A stretch of DNA of 64,000 nt from Moritella yayanosii (GCF_900465055.1 NZ_LS483250.1:2790001-2854000), one strand, 5' to 3'; shown: positions 40,792-50,545, counted from the first letter of the stretch. Program-made: numbers and translations. Notes: generated by a model not told the origin, from the letters alone.

Positions 40792-41268
40792 TTATTTACT
40801 TACGATTGCGCGACTTAAATATTCAACTAAGGCCTCAGAAAGCTCTAACCATTCCTCTTCAGGCACATATGCGCTTGGATCATCTTCATCATACTCACCA
40901 AATTCTTCCCAATACACTTCGCGTACTGCACACGCAAAGTCATTGTTTAATTCAGCCATTTCGGCAATGCTGCCAAACCAAATAATATGGCGTAAATCGA
41001 CTGTTAACTCATTCACGTTTTCAATCCATTCCGCATCTGAGTACGTTTGCTGTTGCAGTACTTTAAAGCGCCGTTTTGCCGCATGAACTAACGCGCCATC
41101 CATTCCGCCAGTGTCGGCCAGAATAGTCAGATACTCATCATAAATAAACTCAATGGCCTGTTCGCGGCTATTACACCAGTGTAGCTTAGTGCCTCTGTTG
41201 CCTAATACTGATGCATTGTAAGAATCATCAATATGCACGATAGCCCAGCTATCTGTAGATCTACTCAT
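40792..41268 (-). CDS. Conserved-looking hypothetical protein, 158 residues
   Basis: I do not recognise the family. The protein is soluble and acidic with no signal or membrane segment. It begins WAIVHIDDSYNASVLGNRG, has several tryptophans, and its C-terminal third is very acidic (GEYDEDDPSAYVPEEEWLEL). It sits upstream of pelA on the same strand, about 330 bases away, so it is probably a separate unit. A link to pel is not supported by more than position. Confidence 0.7.
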   Translation of the reverse strand: MSRSTDSWAIVHIDDSYNASVLGNRGTKLHWCNSREQAIEFIYDEYLTILADTGGMDGALVHAAKRRFKVLQQQTYSDAEWIENVNELTVDLRHIIWFGSIAEMAELNNDFACAVREVYWEEFGEYDEDDPSAYVPEEEWLELSEALVEYLSRAIVSK

Positions 41269-41365
41269 GGTTTTCTCTTTAGTTTATGTAATGACAGATT
41301 ATCAATCGCTATTATAACCAAAAATCGTTACGCTTGTATCTAACTAGATAATACAGACAACGGAT

Positions 41366-42196
41366 ATGAGCACAAATAAACAACCGAACATTGCAATCAT
41401 CGGCGCGGGCTGGTTAGGTAAACCGCTAGCACGACAGTTATTATCGCAAGACTATCCGCTTACAGTCAGTTGCAGCCATACAGAAAAAGCAGCAAGTTTA
41501 GTCGCTCAAGGTATCCCAGCAGTAAGCGCTACCCTTAGCGATGAACCACAAGGGGATTGGGCAAGCTTGTTAAGCAATAAAGATATTGCCATTTGCCTGC
41601 TGCCAGCCAGTAGAGGCAATCATGCCAATGCACCATTAGCGGTGCAAATTGCACAGTTGTTAGCGCTACTCAACAAATACCAAGTGGGTAAATTTATTTT
41701 TATTAGTTCCACCAGTATTTATCACAAAACAGATCAAATACTGACCGAAACATCACCTTTAAATTCAAGTAGTACTGTGTATGCGGCAGAACAGTTAATT
41801 CAGCAACAACAGGATATTGATTGCACCATTATCCGCTTTGCCGGGCTGATTAGCGCAGATAGAAATCCAACGCGCAGCTTATCGAAAAAGAGTAGCGACG
41901 GACATATCTTTGATGCGGGAGGATCACCGGTAAACCTCATTCATCAACATGATGCGGTTGGGGTTATTGAGCAAGTGATCAAACAACAATGTTGGGGAGA
42001 AATTTTCAATGCCTGTTGCGATCACCATGCCAGCAGACAAGATTTCTATCAGCAAGCGGCCAAACAACTGGGGATCACCATGCCCAGCTTTACAGCCGAG
42101 AACAGCAAACCACATTGCATCATTGCCAACGAGAAGTTAAAGCAACGATTAAACTACCAATTTAGCCATCAGTCCGCTACAGATTTAGTAACTTAG
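41366..42196 (+). CDS. YeeZ-like NAD(P)-binding reductase (SDR/epimerase fold)
   Basis: The 276-residue protein has a Rossmann start IAIIGAGWLGKPLARQLL and an extended-SDR pattern with FISSTSIYHKTD, then VYAAEQLIQQ and NLIHQHDAVGVI. The layout and length match E. coli YeeZ (274 residues), a putative nucleoside-sugar reductase of unknown substrate. The usual YxxxK is replaced by YAAEQ, so epimerase chemistry is doubtful. Its 3' end overlaps the convergent YgbA-type gene by 20 bases. Confidence 0.82.
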   Translation: MSTNKQPNIAIIGAGWLGKPLARQLLSQDYPLTVSCSHTEKAASLVAQGIPAVSATLSDEPQGDWASLLSNKDIAICLLPASRGNHANAPLAVQIAQLLALLNKYQVGKFIFISSTSIYHKTDQILTETSPLNSSSTVYAAEQLIQQQQDIDCTIIRFAGLISADRNPTRSLSKKSSDGHIFDAGGSPVNLIHQHDAVGVIEQVIKQQCWGEIFNACCDHHASRQDFYQQAAKQLGITMPSFTAENSKPHCIIANEKLKQRLNYQFSHQSATDLVT

Positions 42197-42542
42197 GCTT
42201 TGGCATTTGGCTTGGTTTGAGACTATCAAAACAATATAACGACATGAGAATAGGATGACGAAACCAAATGCGCAGGCGGCCCCAACGAGAAATAGTCCTT
42301 ACTTGTTTGGAGACAACGGGGGTATAACATACAGCAGTGCAGGTTACACAGGTGGGTTTTTCGATACCGCTTTCACAAAATGCCAGTTTACGTGCGGTCA
42401 TTTGTTGTAAACGTTCGCACTCACGACACACCTTGCCTTGGTAAACATGATGCTGTTTACAATACATAGTGATCATTGCATTTTGTAGGCGCATTTCACG
42501 GTTTAAACGTGGCTGCGCTAAAATTTCAGTAACTGTTTTCAT
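42177..42542 (-). CDS. YgbA_NO family protein
   Basis: The 121-residue protein is cysteine-rich and fits the E. coli YgbA pattern: MYCKQHH, CRECERLQQMTARKL, then KPTCVTCTAVCYTP and RWGRLRIWFRHPIL. Cysteines are spaced as if to bind a metal or Fe-S centre. ygbA is known as an NsrR-controlled gene induced by nitric oxide; no NsrR site was confirmed here. It converges on and overlaps the YeeZ-like gene. Confidence 0.82.
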   Translation of the reverse strand: MKTVTEILAQPRLNREMRLQNAMITMYCKQHHVYQGKVCRECERLQQMTARKLAFCESGIEKPTCVTCTAVCYTPVVSKQVRTISRWGRLRIWFRHPILMSLYCFDSLKPSQMPKPKLLNL

Positions 42543-42756
42543 CGTATATCTATTTTATCTGTTCGCCAAGTTAACGATTTAGTAAATACGTCAATCACTT
42601 GGCTCAACAATAAAATGAGTCTTGTATAAATTCAGAAGAGCGCAATTAGAACAGTAAAATAATCGAACTGCAAGACAAAAAACAGGCGTTCAGTTTACAT
42701 TCGCTTTTTTCCTTACCTTGTTTATCACGCAGTAATAATACCACAAGATGTCATAT

Positions 42757-44796
42757 TTATTGACCGGCCTGCGTCAATCCCACTCTCACCACATCCTTGG
42801 TAAGCAACTCAGGTAATAACTTTCCCTGCGGTAATGCTGGACCAAACACCTGATTAAATGGAATGGCATAACGCCCATAACGTTTGAGATAAGCTTCAAT
42901 TTGACTATCCGGTTTAGTCCAGTCTCCCTTCATCGCCACAACATTGTCCGCATTTAGGCGGGCAACAATATCACTACGTTGCAACACGGCACGCTCATTC
43001 ACCACACAGGTGATGCACCAATCGGCGGTAATATCGATAAACACGGTTTTTCCTTCCGCTACATAACCCGCAATTCTTTCTGGCTCAAATACCTGCCAAT
43101 GAATTGCTGATCCAGACTGAATCTCATTACGCTGTAATAACGACTCTGATTCAGGCGACCAAATGATGGTATTCGCCAACAGTAGATATATTGCCAATGT
43201 CATGACCAGTGATTTAGGCCCAGGTTTCACGAGCAAGAGTATTACCATGGCACAAATGGTGACGCTAAAAGTGACCCACAACATCATGCTTGAATGGGCT
43301 TGCAGTAGCCAAATCAGCCACACTAACGTCGCGCACAATAACGCCGCTAAAAACTGACGAAAGCGTACCATCCACATGCCTGGTTTTGGCATTACTTTCA
43401 CGCTATTTGGCCACATCGCGATAAGTAAATATGGCAGTGATAAACCCAAGGCTAAGCCACTGAATATCACCATAATTTGCCAACTTGAACCCGCCAGTGC
43501 AAAGGCAACCGCGGTACCTAAAAAAGGCGCAGAGCAAGGCGTTGCTAATAACACCGCAAAGATGCCTTGATAAAAATGGCCTTTATTAGAACCGGACAAT
43601 TTATCCATTAAACTTTGTGGTAATTGCACATCAAATTTATCCAGGAGATTTAATGCGAATAACAGCAGCACTGGAATCATTATCAATAAAAATGCTGCTG
43701 ACTGAAATTGCACCCCCCAGCCAAAACCAACACCAAAATATTTAAGGGCAATAAACAGTAATGCCAACAACCAAAACGCCACAAAAATACCGGCAGCACT
43801 CAATAGAAAATTAGCCCGTCGTTGCGCACTCGATTCACAGACCGATTCAACCACACCTAATAATTTAATCGACAATACCGGTAATACACACGGCATTAAA
43901 TTAAGAATAAAACCACCCACAACCGCCAGCAGCAACATATAGATCCAACTTGGTAAGGTTTTTTCAATAACGGTTCGCGTGATTGTATCGGTAAACGTAA
44001 TACCGCCTTGTGCGAAGGTTAATGTTACTTTCAGTGCTTGCTGAGGATCGAGTCGTGCTGGTGTGCCAGCCATGTCTTCAGCCCGCATAATTAACCGGGT
44101 CACACCGTCTTGCTGACTAATTTGTGGTTGACTAAATAAGGTAAAATCCACGCCTTCAACAAAACCGTCAAGCACTGGCGTTGTTAACCCTGCCACTTCA
44201 ATTAATAATTGCGATGATGCACTGTCCCAGCCGAGTTGCTGGACAGATGCCGACGTGGTATGCATATTAACCGGAACATTCGCGACATAAGGTTGTAGCT
44301 CCGCACTCGACGCTTTATCGATACTGCTTGCTATAGCGGGAAGGCTTAATGCGAGATTAACTTGCGTACGTATACACACTTCACGACACACTAACAATGT
44401 GATTTTAGCTTTTAACGCTAACGCTTTACTTGGATCAGTAACCGTCACTTGCAAAGGATAAATAACTTCGTGTTTGTAACCATACGTCTCAACGTCATAC
44501 ACCATCATGCGTTGCGGCACCGGCCATAACCATTCAACACCCGCTAAATTTTCAGATCCTTGCCAGTCAATACTCGGAGGGGCACCGGCTAGTCCAGGCG
44601 AACTCCAGTAGGTTTTCCACTCATCATCTAAGGTTATTTTTAACCCCATGGATAATACCGTTGCGCCGTTCACGCCATTCGCCGTTGATAATAACTGCAC
44701 ACTAGCCACTTTCGCAGCAGGATCAAACGCAGTTGCACTTTGCTCGGCATAGGCAAAGGAAGCAAGTAATAGGCAGATTAAAATATAAAATCGCAT
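42757..44796 (-). CDS. DsbD/ScsB-family thiol:disulfide transporter
   Basis: The 679-residue protein has a signal peptide and a periplasmic DsbD_N-like region with VCREVC (C137, C141). About eight membrane segments follow, with the conserved LMPCVLPV and ATPCSAPF cysteines. A C-terminal thioredoxin-like domain has the WCITC active site. It passes reducing power from cytosolic thioredoxin to periplasmic partners. The long N-terminal region is more like ScsB than classical DsbD. No scsC or scsD partner is next to it. Confidence 0.88.
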   Translation of the reverse strand: MRFYILICLLLASFAYAEQSATAFDPAAKVASVQLLSTANGVNGATVLSMGLKITLDDEWKTYWSSPGLAGAPPSIDWQGSENLAGVEWLWPVPQRMMVYDVETYGYKHEVIYPLQVTVTDPSKALALKAKITLLVCREVCIRTQVNLALSLPAIASSIDKASSAELQPYVANVPVNMHTTSASVQQLGWDSASSQLLIEVAGLTTPVLDGFVEGVDFTLFSQPQISQQDGVTRLIMRAEDMAGTPARLDPQQALKVTLTFAQGGITFTDTITRTVIEKTLPSWIYMLLLAVVGGFILNLMPCVLPVLSIKLLGVVESVCESSAQRRANFLLSAAGIFVAFWLLALLFIALKYFGVGFGWGVQFQSAAFLLIMIPVLLLFALNLLDKFDVQLPQSLMDKLSGSNKGHFYQGIFAVLLATPCSAPFLGTAVAFALAGSSWQIMVIFSGLALGLSLPYLLIAMWPNSVKVMPKPGMWMVRFRQFLAALLCATLVWLIWLLQAHSSMMLWVTFSVTICAMVILLLVKPGPKSLVMTLAIYLLLANTIIWSPESESLLQRNEIQSGSAIHWQVFEPERIAGYVAEGKTVFIDITADWCITCVVNERAVLQRSDIVARLNADNVVAMKGDWTKPDSQIEAYLKRYGRYAIPFNQVFGPALPQGKLLPELLTKDVVRVGLTQAGQ

Positions 44797-44941
44797 TCAA
44801 TAAGTTCCCAATTTATACGCTGTGTGTATCTTAAGTCAGTCATCTTAAGATTATACCTCATTCATTATCTAACCCCGCCAGAATTAGATATACTTCTCGC
44901 CGAAAACTTCACTAACACGCGTATTAAGGCGGATACTAAAT

Positions 44942-44953
44942 CCCCCCCCCCCC
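44942..44953 (+). repeat. 12-base cytosine tract upstream of the SirB-like gene
   Basis: A run of twelve C residues lies 43 bases before the ATG at 44997. Such tracts can slip during replication and change promoter or leader spacing. Its true length could also be a sequencing artefact. Confidence 0.9.
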
Positions 44954-44996
44954 TTAATCGATTTAATCACATCACTTTTTACAATGGGCAATTAAA

Positions 44997-45386
44997 ATGG
45001 ATTACGCATTTGTTAAACACATGCACATGGGCATCGCTTACCTTAGTATCAGTTTCTTTATTTTTCGTTCAGTCTTATCGGTCACAGAATCTGGATTATT
45101 ACAGAATAAGCTAATCAAAATATTGCCGCACGTCATTGATACCTTTCTTCTATTGCTTGCAGGTCATTTAATGATGACAATCCAACAATATCCGTTTGCT
45201 GATGCTTGGTTAACCGCAAAATTAATCGCGCTTATCGCTTATATTATCGTGGGTACAGTTGCCATTAAACGTGGTAAGACAGCCACAATACGCTTATGGG
45301 CAAGTGTGGCGGCGATAGCGATTTTTGCTTATATTCTTGGCGTCGCAAAAAGCCATGATGTGATGTCTTGGTTAGCACTCGCTTAA
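44997..45386 (+). CDS. SirB-family integral membrane protein
   Basis: The 129-residue protein has four membrane segments and the SirB pattern: VKHMHMGIAYLSISFFIFRS at the start, LPHVIDTFLLLLAGHLM in the middle, and AKLIALIAYIIVGTVAIKRGKT. The family (named from Salmonella SirB2) has no known biochemical role. The Shine-Dalgarno is weak. It lies 10 bases before the methyltransferase gene and is probably co-transcribed with it. Confidence 0.85.
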   Translation: MDYAFVKHMHMGIAYLSISFFIFRSVLSVTESGLLQNKLIKILPHVIDTFLLLLAGHLMMTIQQYPFADAWLTAKLIALIAYIIVGTVAIKRGKTATIRLWASVAAIAIFAYILGVAKSHDVMSWLALA

Positions 45387-45396
45387 GGAAACTAGC

Positions 45397-45906
45397 ATGA
45401 TTGCATCGGCACTATTACAGCAATACAGCACGTTATTCCACCCCTCTGGTAAACCCGTTCTCGATCTAGCCTGTGGTGCTGGTCGTAATGGTTTATATTT
45501 ACATCAACAGCAGATACCCACTATTTTTGCCGACCAAAATCCAACGGCATTAGCGAGTATAACGGATGCATCTAGTGTGAGTGCCGAGCAATGCTGGCAA
45601 GTTGACTTTGAAAATGGCGACAAACAACTACAATCCAATCATTATCAAGGCATAGTGGTATTTCGATATTTGCATCGGCCGTTAATTGACGATATCAAGC
45701 AAGCAGTATGTTCTGGTGGCATTGTGATCTATGAAACGTTCACTGTCGAAAACAGACAATTTGGTCGACCTAATCGTGATGCATTTCTATTACAGTTAGG
45801 AGAATTACAAGCGATGTTCAGCGACTGGGAATGTTTACATTATTTTGAAGGCATTGAACGTAACCCTGACCGCGCTATTGCACAGATAGTCTGTAAAAAA
45901 CCATAA
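45397..45906 (+). CDS. Class I SAM-dependent methyltransferase
   Basis: The 169-residue protein has motif I VLDLACGAGRNGLYL, followed by an acidic residue at the second strand (FADQN) and a late GGIVIYETF strand. The small size resembles TehB-type methyltransferases. The substrate is unknown. It is co-directional with the SirB-like gene and converges on rplY. Confidence 0.8.
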   Translation: MIASALLQQYSTLFHPSGKPVLDLACGAGRNGLYLHQQQIPTIFADQNPTALASITDASSVSAEQCWQVDFENGDKQLQSNHYQGIVVFRYLHRPLIDDIKQAVCSGGIVIYETFTVENRQFGRPNRDAFLLQLGELQAMFSDWECLHYFEGIERNPDRAIAQIVCKKP

Positions 45907-45939
45907 AAAAAGCGCCATGCTGAATCATCAACATGGCGC
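45905..45939 (-). terminator. Terminator of rplY
   Basis: An 8-bp GCGCCATG/CATGGCGC stem (45912-45939) is followed on the minus strand by seven T residues. It ends rplY transcription and overlaps the 3' end of the methyltransferase gene. Confidence 0.85.
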
Positions 45940-45957
45940 CCTTATCACTATCCGTTA

Positions 45958-46245
45958 TTAAGCACGGATGAAGTCAATGTGTTGTAATTTTGGCTTGAAC
46001 GCGTGACGTTGTAGCGCTTTCACTGTCACAGCAACTTCTTTACCATCAACAACAAGCGTGATCACTGAAGAGAAGAACTCTTCGTCAAGTTGTGCGTTGT
46101 TAACGATATCGTGTTCTAATTCGATAGAGATAGCTTCTTCGCCTTTACCGTAGATTACAGCAGGGAATTTGTTAGCGTGACGTAGGCGGCGGCTCGCACC
46201 TTTCCCTAGGTCTGAACGTACTTGTGCTTCAAAAGTGAAAGACAT
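45958..46245 (-). CDS. rplY: 50S ribosomal protein L25
   Basis: The 95-residue short-form L25 (E. coli has 94) opens [22 protein letters not shown] and has [11 protein letters not shown] and [14 protein letters not shown]. It binds 5S rRNA. It is monocistronic with a long leader upstream. Confidence 0.97.
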   Translation of the reverse strand: MSFTFEAQVRSDLGKGASRRLRHANKFPAVIYGKGEEAISIELEHDIVNNAQLDEEFFSSVITLVVDGKEVAVTVKALQRHAFKPKLQHIDFIRA

Positions 46246-46400
46246 AATCTTTTCCTAATATAAGTAGTAATAATTGGATCTGAACTAAAATTCAGACCAG
46301 TAAGCGTCTTTTAACTGCTGCCTGCGACCGGGCAACAACAGTATAATTAACGGGGGCGGATAATACCATGCCCGCATTATCACAACAAGTAAATGCGCAT
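46246..46400 (-). promoter_or_regulatory. rplY promoter and leader, possible L25 autoregulatory site
   Basis: Before rplY the minus strand has a TATTAT -10 (46360-46365) with TTGTTG 17 bases upstream (46383-46388). A ~115-base leader follows, containing a TCTGAA/TTCAGA hairpin and a larger GCCCGGTCGCAGGC region. L25 represses its own mRNA in E. coli through a leader resembling 5S rRNA; a similar role here is inferred. The rest of the gap to 46706 shows nothing else certain. Confidence 0.4.
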
Positions 46401-46705
46401 AACTAAAAGCAGAAAGCGTCTTTCTATAACGCAAAAAATAGCATTTAACTATCTTGACGCGCTATTTTTGCAAGTAAATTATGCACCAGTATCGACATAA
46501 AACCGCTATAAACGTCCCCAACTTAAAAGTAAACATTAATATATCGCCACATAGCAATACAATAAATCAATTTATTAACAAAGTCAGTTTAAGATCACTA
46601 AACCGAGCATTTCAATACGCTAATACTACTTTTGGCGAAGTTTATACTGCTATAATCGAGAAACTAACTCCCCCTAATAGCAACGCTAACATTTTAGGAT
46701 CTTGT

Positions 46706-48394
46706 ATGCTGGACGCAGAATTAATTAGATTAAGCGAAGACAATAATCAAGTCGAAGTCCGTCTGATCCCAAATAAACACGCGCCACTCACAGTACCTAA
46801 TTTACTGGGTTTGCTCAATATTAAGCCTTTCAATCAATTATCCCCTATTCTTGCTAATCTTGAAGAAGCAGTAAGTCAAATAAATATGCTCAGTGATAAG
46901 CGAGCCGGTGCTGAAGAGTTTCTATTTATTTTAGCAGAACGGCATAACGGTAAAATTGAAATCATACTGAACAAAGATAACATGCAAGCGGAAGTAAATT
47001 TAACCGCGGGCTGGGGCGATCATCAAATTGAACTTGCTGATATTTTAGATGAACTCAGTAACAATAATATCCATATCGGTATTGATAAGCAGAAGATCAC
47101 CGTACAACTCAAACAACTCTCGATACTATCACCCGGTGAACAAATTAAGATTATTGTTGCCGAAGGTCAGTTGCCTATTCATGGCAAAAATGCCGAATTA
47201 AAACGCCAAGTATCATTAGCCCGAGAACGTTTATTACAGCCGCAATTAAAAGCGGATGGTAATGTTGATATGCGTAATCTGGGTGAAATAAATCTGGTAC
47301 AGGTGAACGATGTATTAATCGAAAAAATACCGGCTGATGATGGCACCAAAGGGTTTGATCTACTCGGTAAAGAACTGTTACCCACATCAGGTAAAGACAC
47401 CAAGCTACAGGCGGGTCCAGGCACCTGTATTGACCCTAACAATCCATTAAGATTACTTGCCACCATGACAGGACAAGCAGTCGAGGTCAGGGGCGTATTA
47501 CAAATTGATGATATGCTGACAATTAAAAATGTTGATATCGGTACAGGTCATATTACGTTTAAAGGCAGCATCCTGATCACAGGTAACGTTGATGCCGAAA
47601 TGATCGTTAAAAGTAGTGGTGATATTACTGTGATGGGATTTGTTGATTCCGCGACCTTAGAAGCGGAAGGCGATATTATTGTCCACAAAGGTATTTTAGG
47701 GCGGCAATTAACCAATATAAATAACAATTACAATCATCAACTCGCGACCAAAATTATTGCTCAAGGGCAAATACGCGCTCAATTTGTGCAATACTCAGAA
47801 CTCACCGCAACCGGGAACATTACCATCACCAAGCAGTTACTGCACAGCGTTACCCATACGAAAGGGAAACTTACCGTAAGCGATGGCTTTAATCGCCGGG
47901 GCGATATCGTGGGTGGCAGGGTTAATGCAAATAATGGCATTAACGTGGTCAGCATTGGCGCCACATCAGGAACAAAAACTGAAATTTATTGCGCAATGCA
48001 AGAAGACCAGATCCGGGTACAAGTACACGACCGTAGCGAAAAATTGAAGACCTTAGTGGAAAAAGATAACTCACTGTGGATTAAGATTAATAATCTACCG
48101 CCAAAAGACAAATGGAAACACGATCACGGTGTCGTTACTGAAATAAAAGAAATGCTGTATGAGAAAAATAGATTCAACCAGCAACGCGTTAATGATGAGG
48201 TAGAATTACAGCAGTTGCAACTTGAGCTAGACCAATACTACCAAGTACATCTGATTAATGTCGGGAAATGTATTTTTGATAATGTAACCTTGCATATCGG
48301 CTCAGCAGCCACAATAACCCAGCGTGAATACGGTCCTTGTCGCGTGATCCACAAAGATAAGCAAATTGACTTTGATTATAGCAAGCACAACTAG
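46706..48394 (+). CDS. FapA/DUF342 family protein
   Basis: I start at the ATG at 46706 (MLDAELIRLSEDNNQVEV), which has AGGA 6 bases ahead, giving 562 residues. An in-frame upstream ATG at 46481 gives 637 but lacks a good ribosome site. The FapA core has repeating glycine-turn beta motifs (ITFKGSILITGNVDAEMIVKSSGDITVMGFVDSA), followed by a coiled coil (~455-525). The family is linked to flagella, pili or polar structures, but its function is not settled. A palindromic terminator follows. Confidence 0.85.
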   Translation: MLDAELIRLSEDNNQVEVRLIPNKHAPLTVPNLLGLLNIKPFNQLSPILANLEEAVSQINMLSDKRAGAEEFLFILAERHNGKIEIILNKDNMQAEVNLTAGWGDHQIELADILDELSNNNIHIGIDKQKITVQLKQLSILSPGEQIKIIVAEGQLPIHGKNAELKRQVSLARERLLQPQLKADGNVDMRNLGEINLVQVNDVLIEKIPADDGTKGFDLLGKELLPTSGKDTKLQAGPGTCIDPNNPLRLLATMTGQAVEVRGVLQIDDMLTIKNVDIGTGHITFKGSILITGNVDAEMIVKSSGDITVMGFVDSATLEAEGDIIVHKGILGRQLTNINNNYNHQLATKIIAQGQIRAQFVQYSELTATGNITITKQLLHSVTHTKGKLTVSDGFNRRGDIVGGRVNANNGINVVSIGATSGTKTEIYCAMQEDQIRVQVHDRSEKLKTLVEKDNSLWIKINNLPPKDKWKHDHGVVTEIKEMLYEKNRFNQQRVNDEVELQQLQLELDQYYQVHLINVGKCIFDNVTLHIGSAATITQREYGPCRVIHKDKQIDFDYSKHN

Positions 48395-48439
48395 GTAACG
48401 ATAAATAATTCATATCAAGTTATACCATCATAAACAGAC

Positions 48440-48469
48440 AGGCCTAAGTGATCACTTAGGCCTTTATTT
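48440..48469 (+). terminator. Terminator after the FapA gene
   Basis: A perfect 24-base palindrome (AGGCCTAAGTGA and its complement) is followed by TTATTTC. It lies between the convergent FapA and PLP-enzyme genes. Confidence 0.8.
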
Positions 48470-48493
48470 CAATACAATACAAACTTAACAAAT

Positions 48494-49729
48494 TTAAAGA
48501 TTGGCTAATGCTTGGGTAAAGTCAGCCAGTAAATCATCGGTATCTTCAATACCAATCGAACAACGGATCATGTTTTCACTGATCCCCGACTCTTGACGTG
48601 CCGCGAGACCGATTTCATGGAAAATAGTCGGTGCGACAGGCAGTGCTAAGCTACGGTTATCACCTAAATGCGTGGCACTAATAACCAGTTTCAATGCATT
48701 CAAGAATTGGCAACAATCCAAGCCTTCTTTCAAGTCTAAACTTAACATTGACCCTGATGCAGAAAATAACGATTTAGCACGGGCATATTCAGGATGCGAT
48801 TCTAAACCTGGATAATAAACACGTTCAACTTTCGGATGATTCTCTAACATTAATGCTAAAGCCAATGCCGAACTTGACGATTGTTTTACACGCAGCGCCA
48901 TTGTTTCTGAACCTAGCGCTAATTGGCCAGCCGCTTCAGAACTCAGGCAAGCGCCCATGTCACGCAGCCCTTTCTTCTTCATTTGCGCATAACCCCACAT
49001 AGCCGGATCACCTTTACGGTACGCTTCAAAGATATTTGGATATTGTGACCAATCAAATAAACCCGTGTCAGTGACTGAACCACCGATAACATTACCGTGA
49101 CCACCAAAATACTTGGATAGTGACGTCACAATAAGATGACATTTCACCGCTTTAGGCTGGAATAAATAGGCTGACGTTAAGGTATTATCAACAACATATA
49201 GCAGCCCTTTGGCATCACACAACTCGCCAATCTCAGCTAAATCACAAACTTGAGTCGCCGGATTAGCAATGGTTTCTACAAACACCATTTTGGTATTGGC
49301 TTGGCAAGCCGCGGCAACGTTAGCCACATTGGTAGCATCAACGAGTGTCACTTCAATACCAAAACTTTTTAAAGTACCAAATACACTTGACGTATTACCA
49401 AATAAGAAACGGCTGGCAACAATATGATCGCCACCTTTTAATAACGTCAGAAATACCGCGACAATCGCCGCCATACCAGAGCTAAAACAAAGTGATGCTT
49501 TACCCTGTTCCATTTCGCAGATCATGTTTTGTAACATATCAATCGTTGGCGTCGCTTGACGAGCATAAGCTTGGCCAATTTGGCGACCTTGGAAGATATC
49601 GATAAGATCGTGAATGTCATCATAACCGTAAGTAGCAGAGTTATAAATTGGTGCATGAATAGCCCCAAACTCTAAATTTTGGTTGTGATCATGATGAACT
49701 AAATGAGTAGTAAATCCCTGCTCTTTCAT
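48494..49729 (-). CDS. Cystathionine gamma-synthase family PLP enzyme
   Basis: I start at 49729 (MKEQGFTTHLVH, with AAGGA 6 bases ahead), giving 411 residues. It has the Cys/Met-metabolism fold: QAYARQATPT, FSSGMAAIVAVFL, VDNTLTSAYLFQP and the PLP-lysine segment TSLSKYFGGHG. Members act as cystathionine gamma-synthase, methionine gamma-lyase or O-acetylhomoserine sulfhydrylase; sequence alone does not decide. It follows asnC on the same strand, 85 bases downstream. Confidence 0.88.
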   Translation of the reverse strand: MKEQGFTTHLVHHDHNQNLEFGAIHAPIYNSATYGYDDIHDLIDIFQGRQIGQAYARQATPTIDMLQNMICEMEQGKASLCFSSGMAAIVAVFLTLLKGGDHIVASRFLFGNTSSVFGTLKSFGIEVTLVDATNVANVAAACQANTKMVFVETIANPATQVCDLAEIGELCDAKGLLYVVDNTLTSAYLFQPKAVKCHLIVTSLSKYFGGHGNVIGGSVTDTGLFDWSQYPNIFEAYRKGDPAMWGYAQMKKKGLRDMGACLSSEAAGQLALGSETMALRVKQSSSSALALALMLENHPKVERVYYPGLESHPEYARAKSLFSASGSMLSLDLKEGLDCCQFLNALKLVISATHLGDNRSLALPVAPTIFHEIGLAARQESGISENMIRCSIGIEDTDDLLADFTQALANL

Positions 49730-49814
49730 TGTTATTCCTTCATACAACAAATTGACGTTAACCTCATTATTGATCAGGATGAGGTTAACTTATAGCATTT
49801 ATGTCATCTTATCA

Positions 49815-50276
49815 TTACGGGTGAACACCACGACTAATTGGATTTTGTAATGAGATCAATGTTTCGGTCGACTGTACTTCTTCAATCTGTTGAATTTTAT
49901 CAATCAGTACTTTTTGTAGTTCATCAATCGAACGCGTCATCAACTTCACAAAAATATTATAATTACCCGTTGTGTAATATGCTTCAACGACTTCATCTAA
50001 CGCTTTTAATTGCACCAACGCAGAAGGATAATCCTTTGCGCTTTTTAGATTAATACCAATAAAACAACACACGTCATAACCGAGCTTTTTAGGGCACACT
50101 TCAACTTTAGTGCCTAGAATGACACCTGTTGTTTTCATTTTTTCGACACGAACATGAATAGTACCCGCACTTACGTTAAACTTTTTTGCCAGTTCAGCAT
50201 AAGGTACACGCGCGTTAACCATGAGTGCATTAAGGATTTTTTTATCTAATTCATCAAGATTAGCATTAAGCGACAT
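49815..50276 (-). CDS. asnC: Lrp/AsnC-family regulator AsnC
   Basis: I start at 50276 (MSLNANLDELDKKILNALM), giving 153 residues, near E. coli AsnC (152). The helix-turn-helix is ELAKKFNVSAGTIHVRVEKM, and the effector domain has LGYDVCCFIGI, SAKDYPSALVQL, DEVVEAYYTTGNY and STETLISLQNPI, nearly the E. coli wording. AsnC senses asparagine and controls asnA and itself. asnA is not in this window; the downstream PLP-enzyme gene may be a target. Confidence 0.93.
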   Translation of the reverse strand: MSLNANLDELDKKILNALMVNARVPYAELAKKFNVSAGTIHVRVEKMKTTGVILGTKVEVCPKKLGYDVCCFIGINLKSAKDYPSALVQLKALDEVVEAYYTTGNYNIFVKLMTRSIDELQKVLIDKIQQIEEVQSTETLISLQNPISRGVHP

Positions 50277-50545
50277 TACAACTTTTCCGATCATAAGTAA
50301 TAATACAAGAAGTCGATTATAACGCTAAAATCCTAATCATCTAGCGTATAATTTGAATAATCTTGAAAAAACAGCCCCTTTTTGACTGCATAACTGCAAT
50401 TTTGTCACTACATCATTCATTAATAGCTTAATTTACCAAACTTAAATGCATTTTATGACAAAGTTAAAAAGACTGTTGGTCACATAGCCTGCTTGAGTTA
50501 CTATTTCAGTCTGCACACAGCGCAATTATTTATTCAGGTAACTTA

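Noticed and set aside
44824..45114. 96-codon frame crossing the poly-C tract
   Set aside because: It overlaps the SirB-like gene in another frame, has no ribosome site or protein features, and encodes a low-complexity stretch at the C-run.
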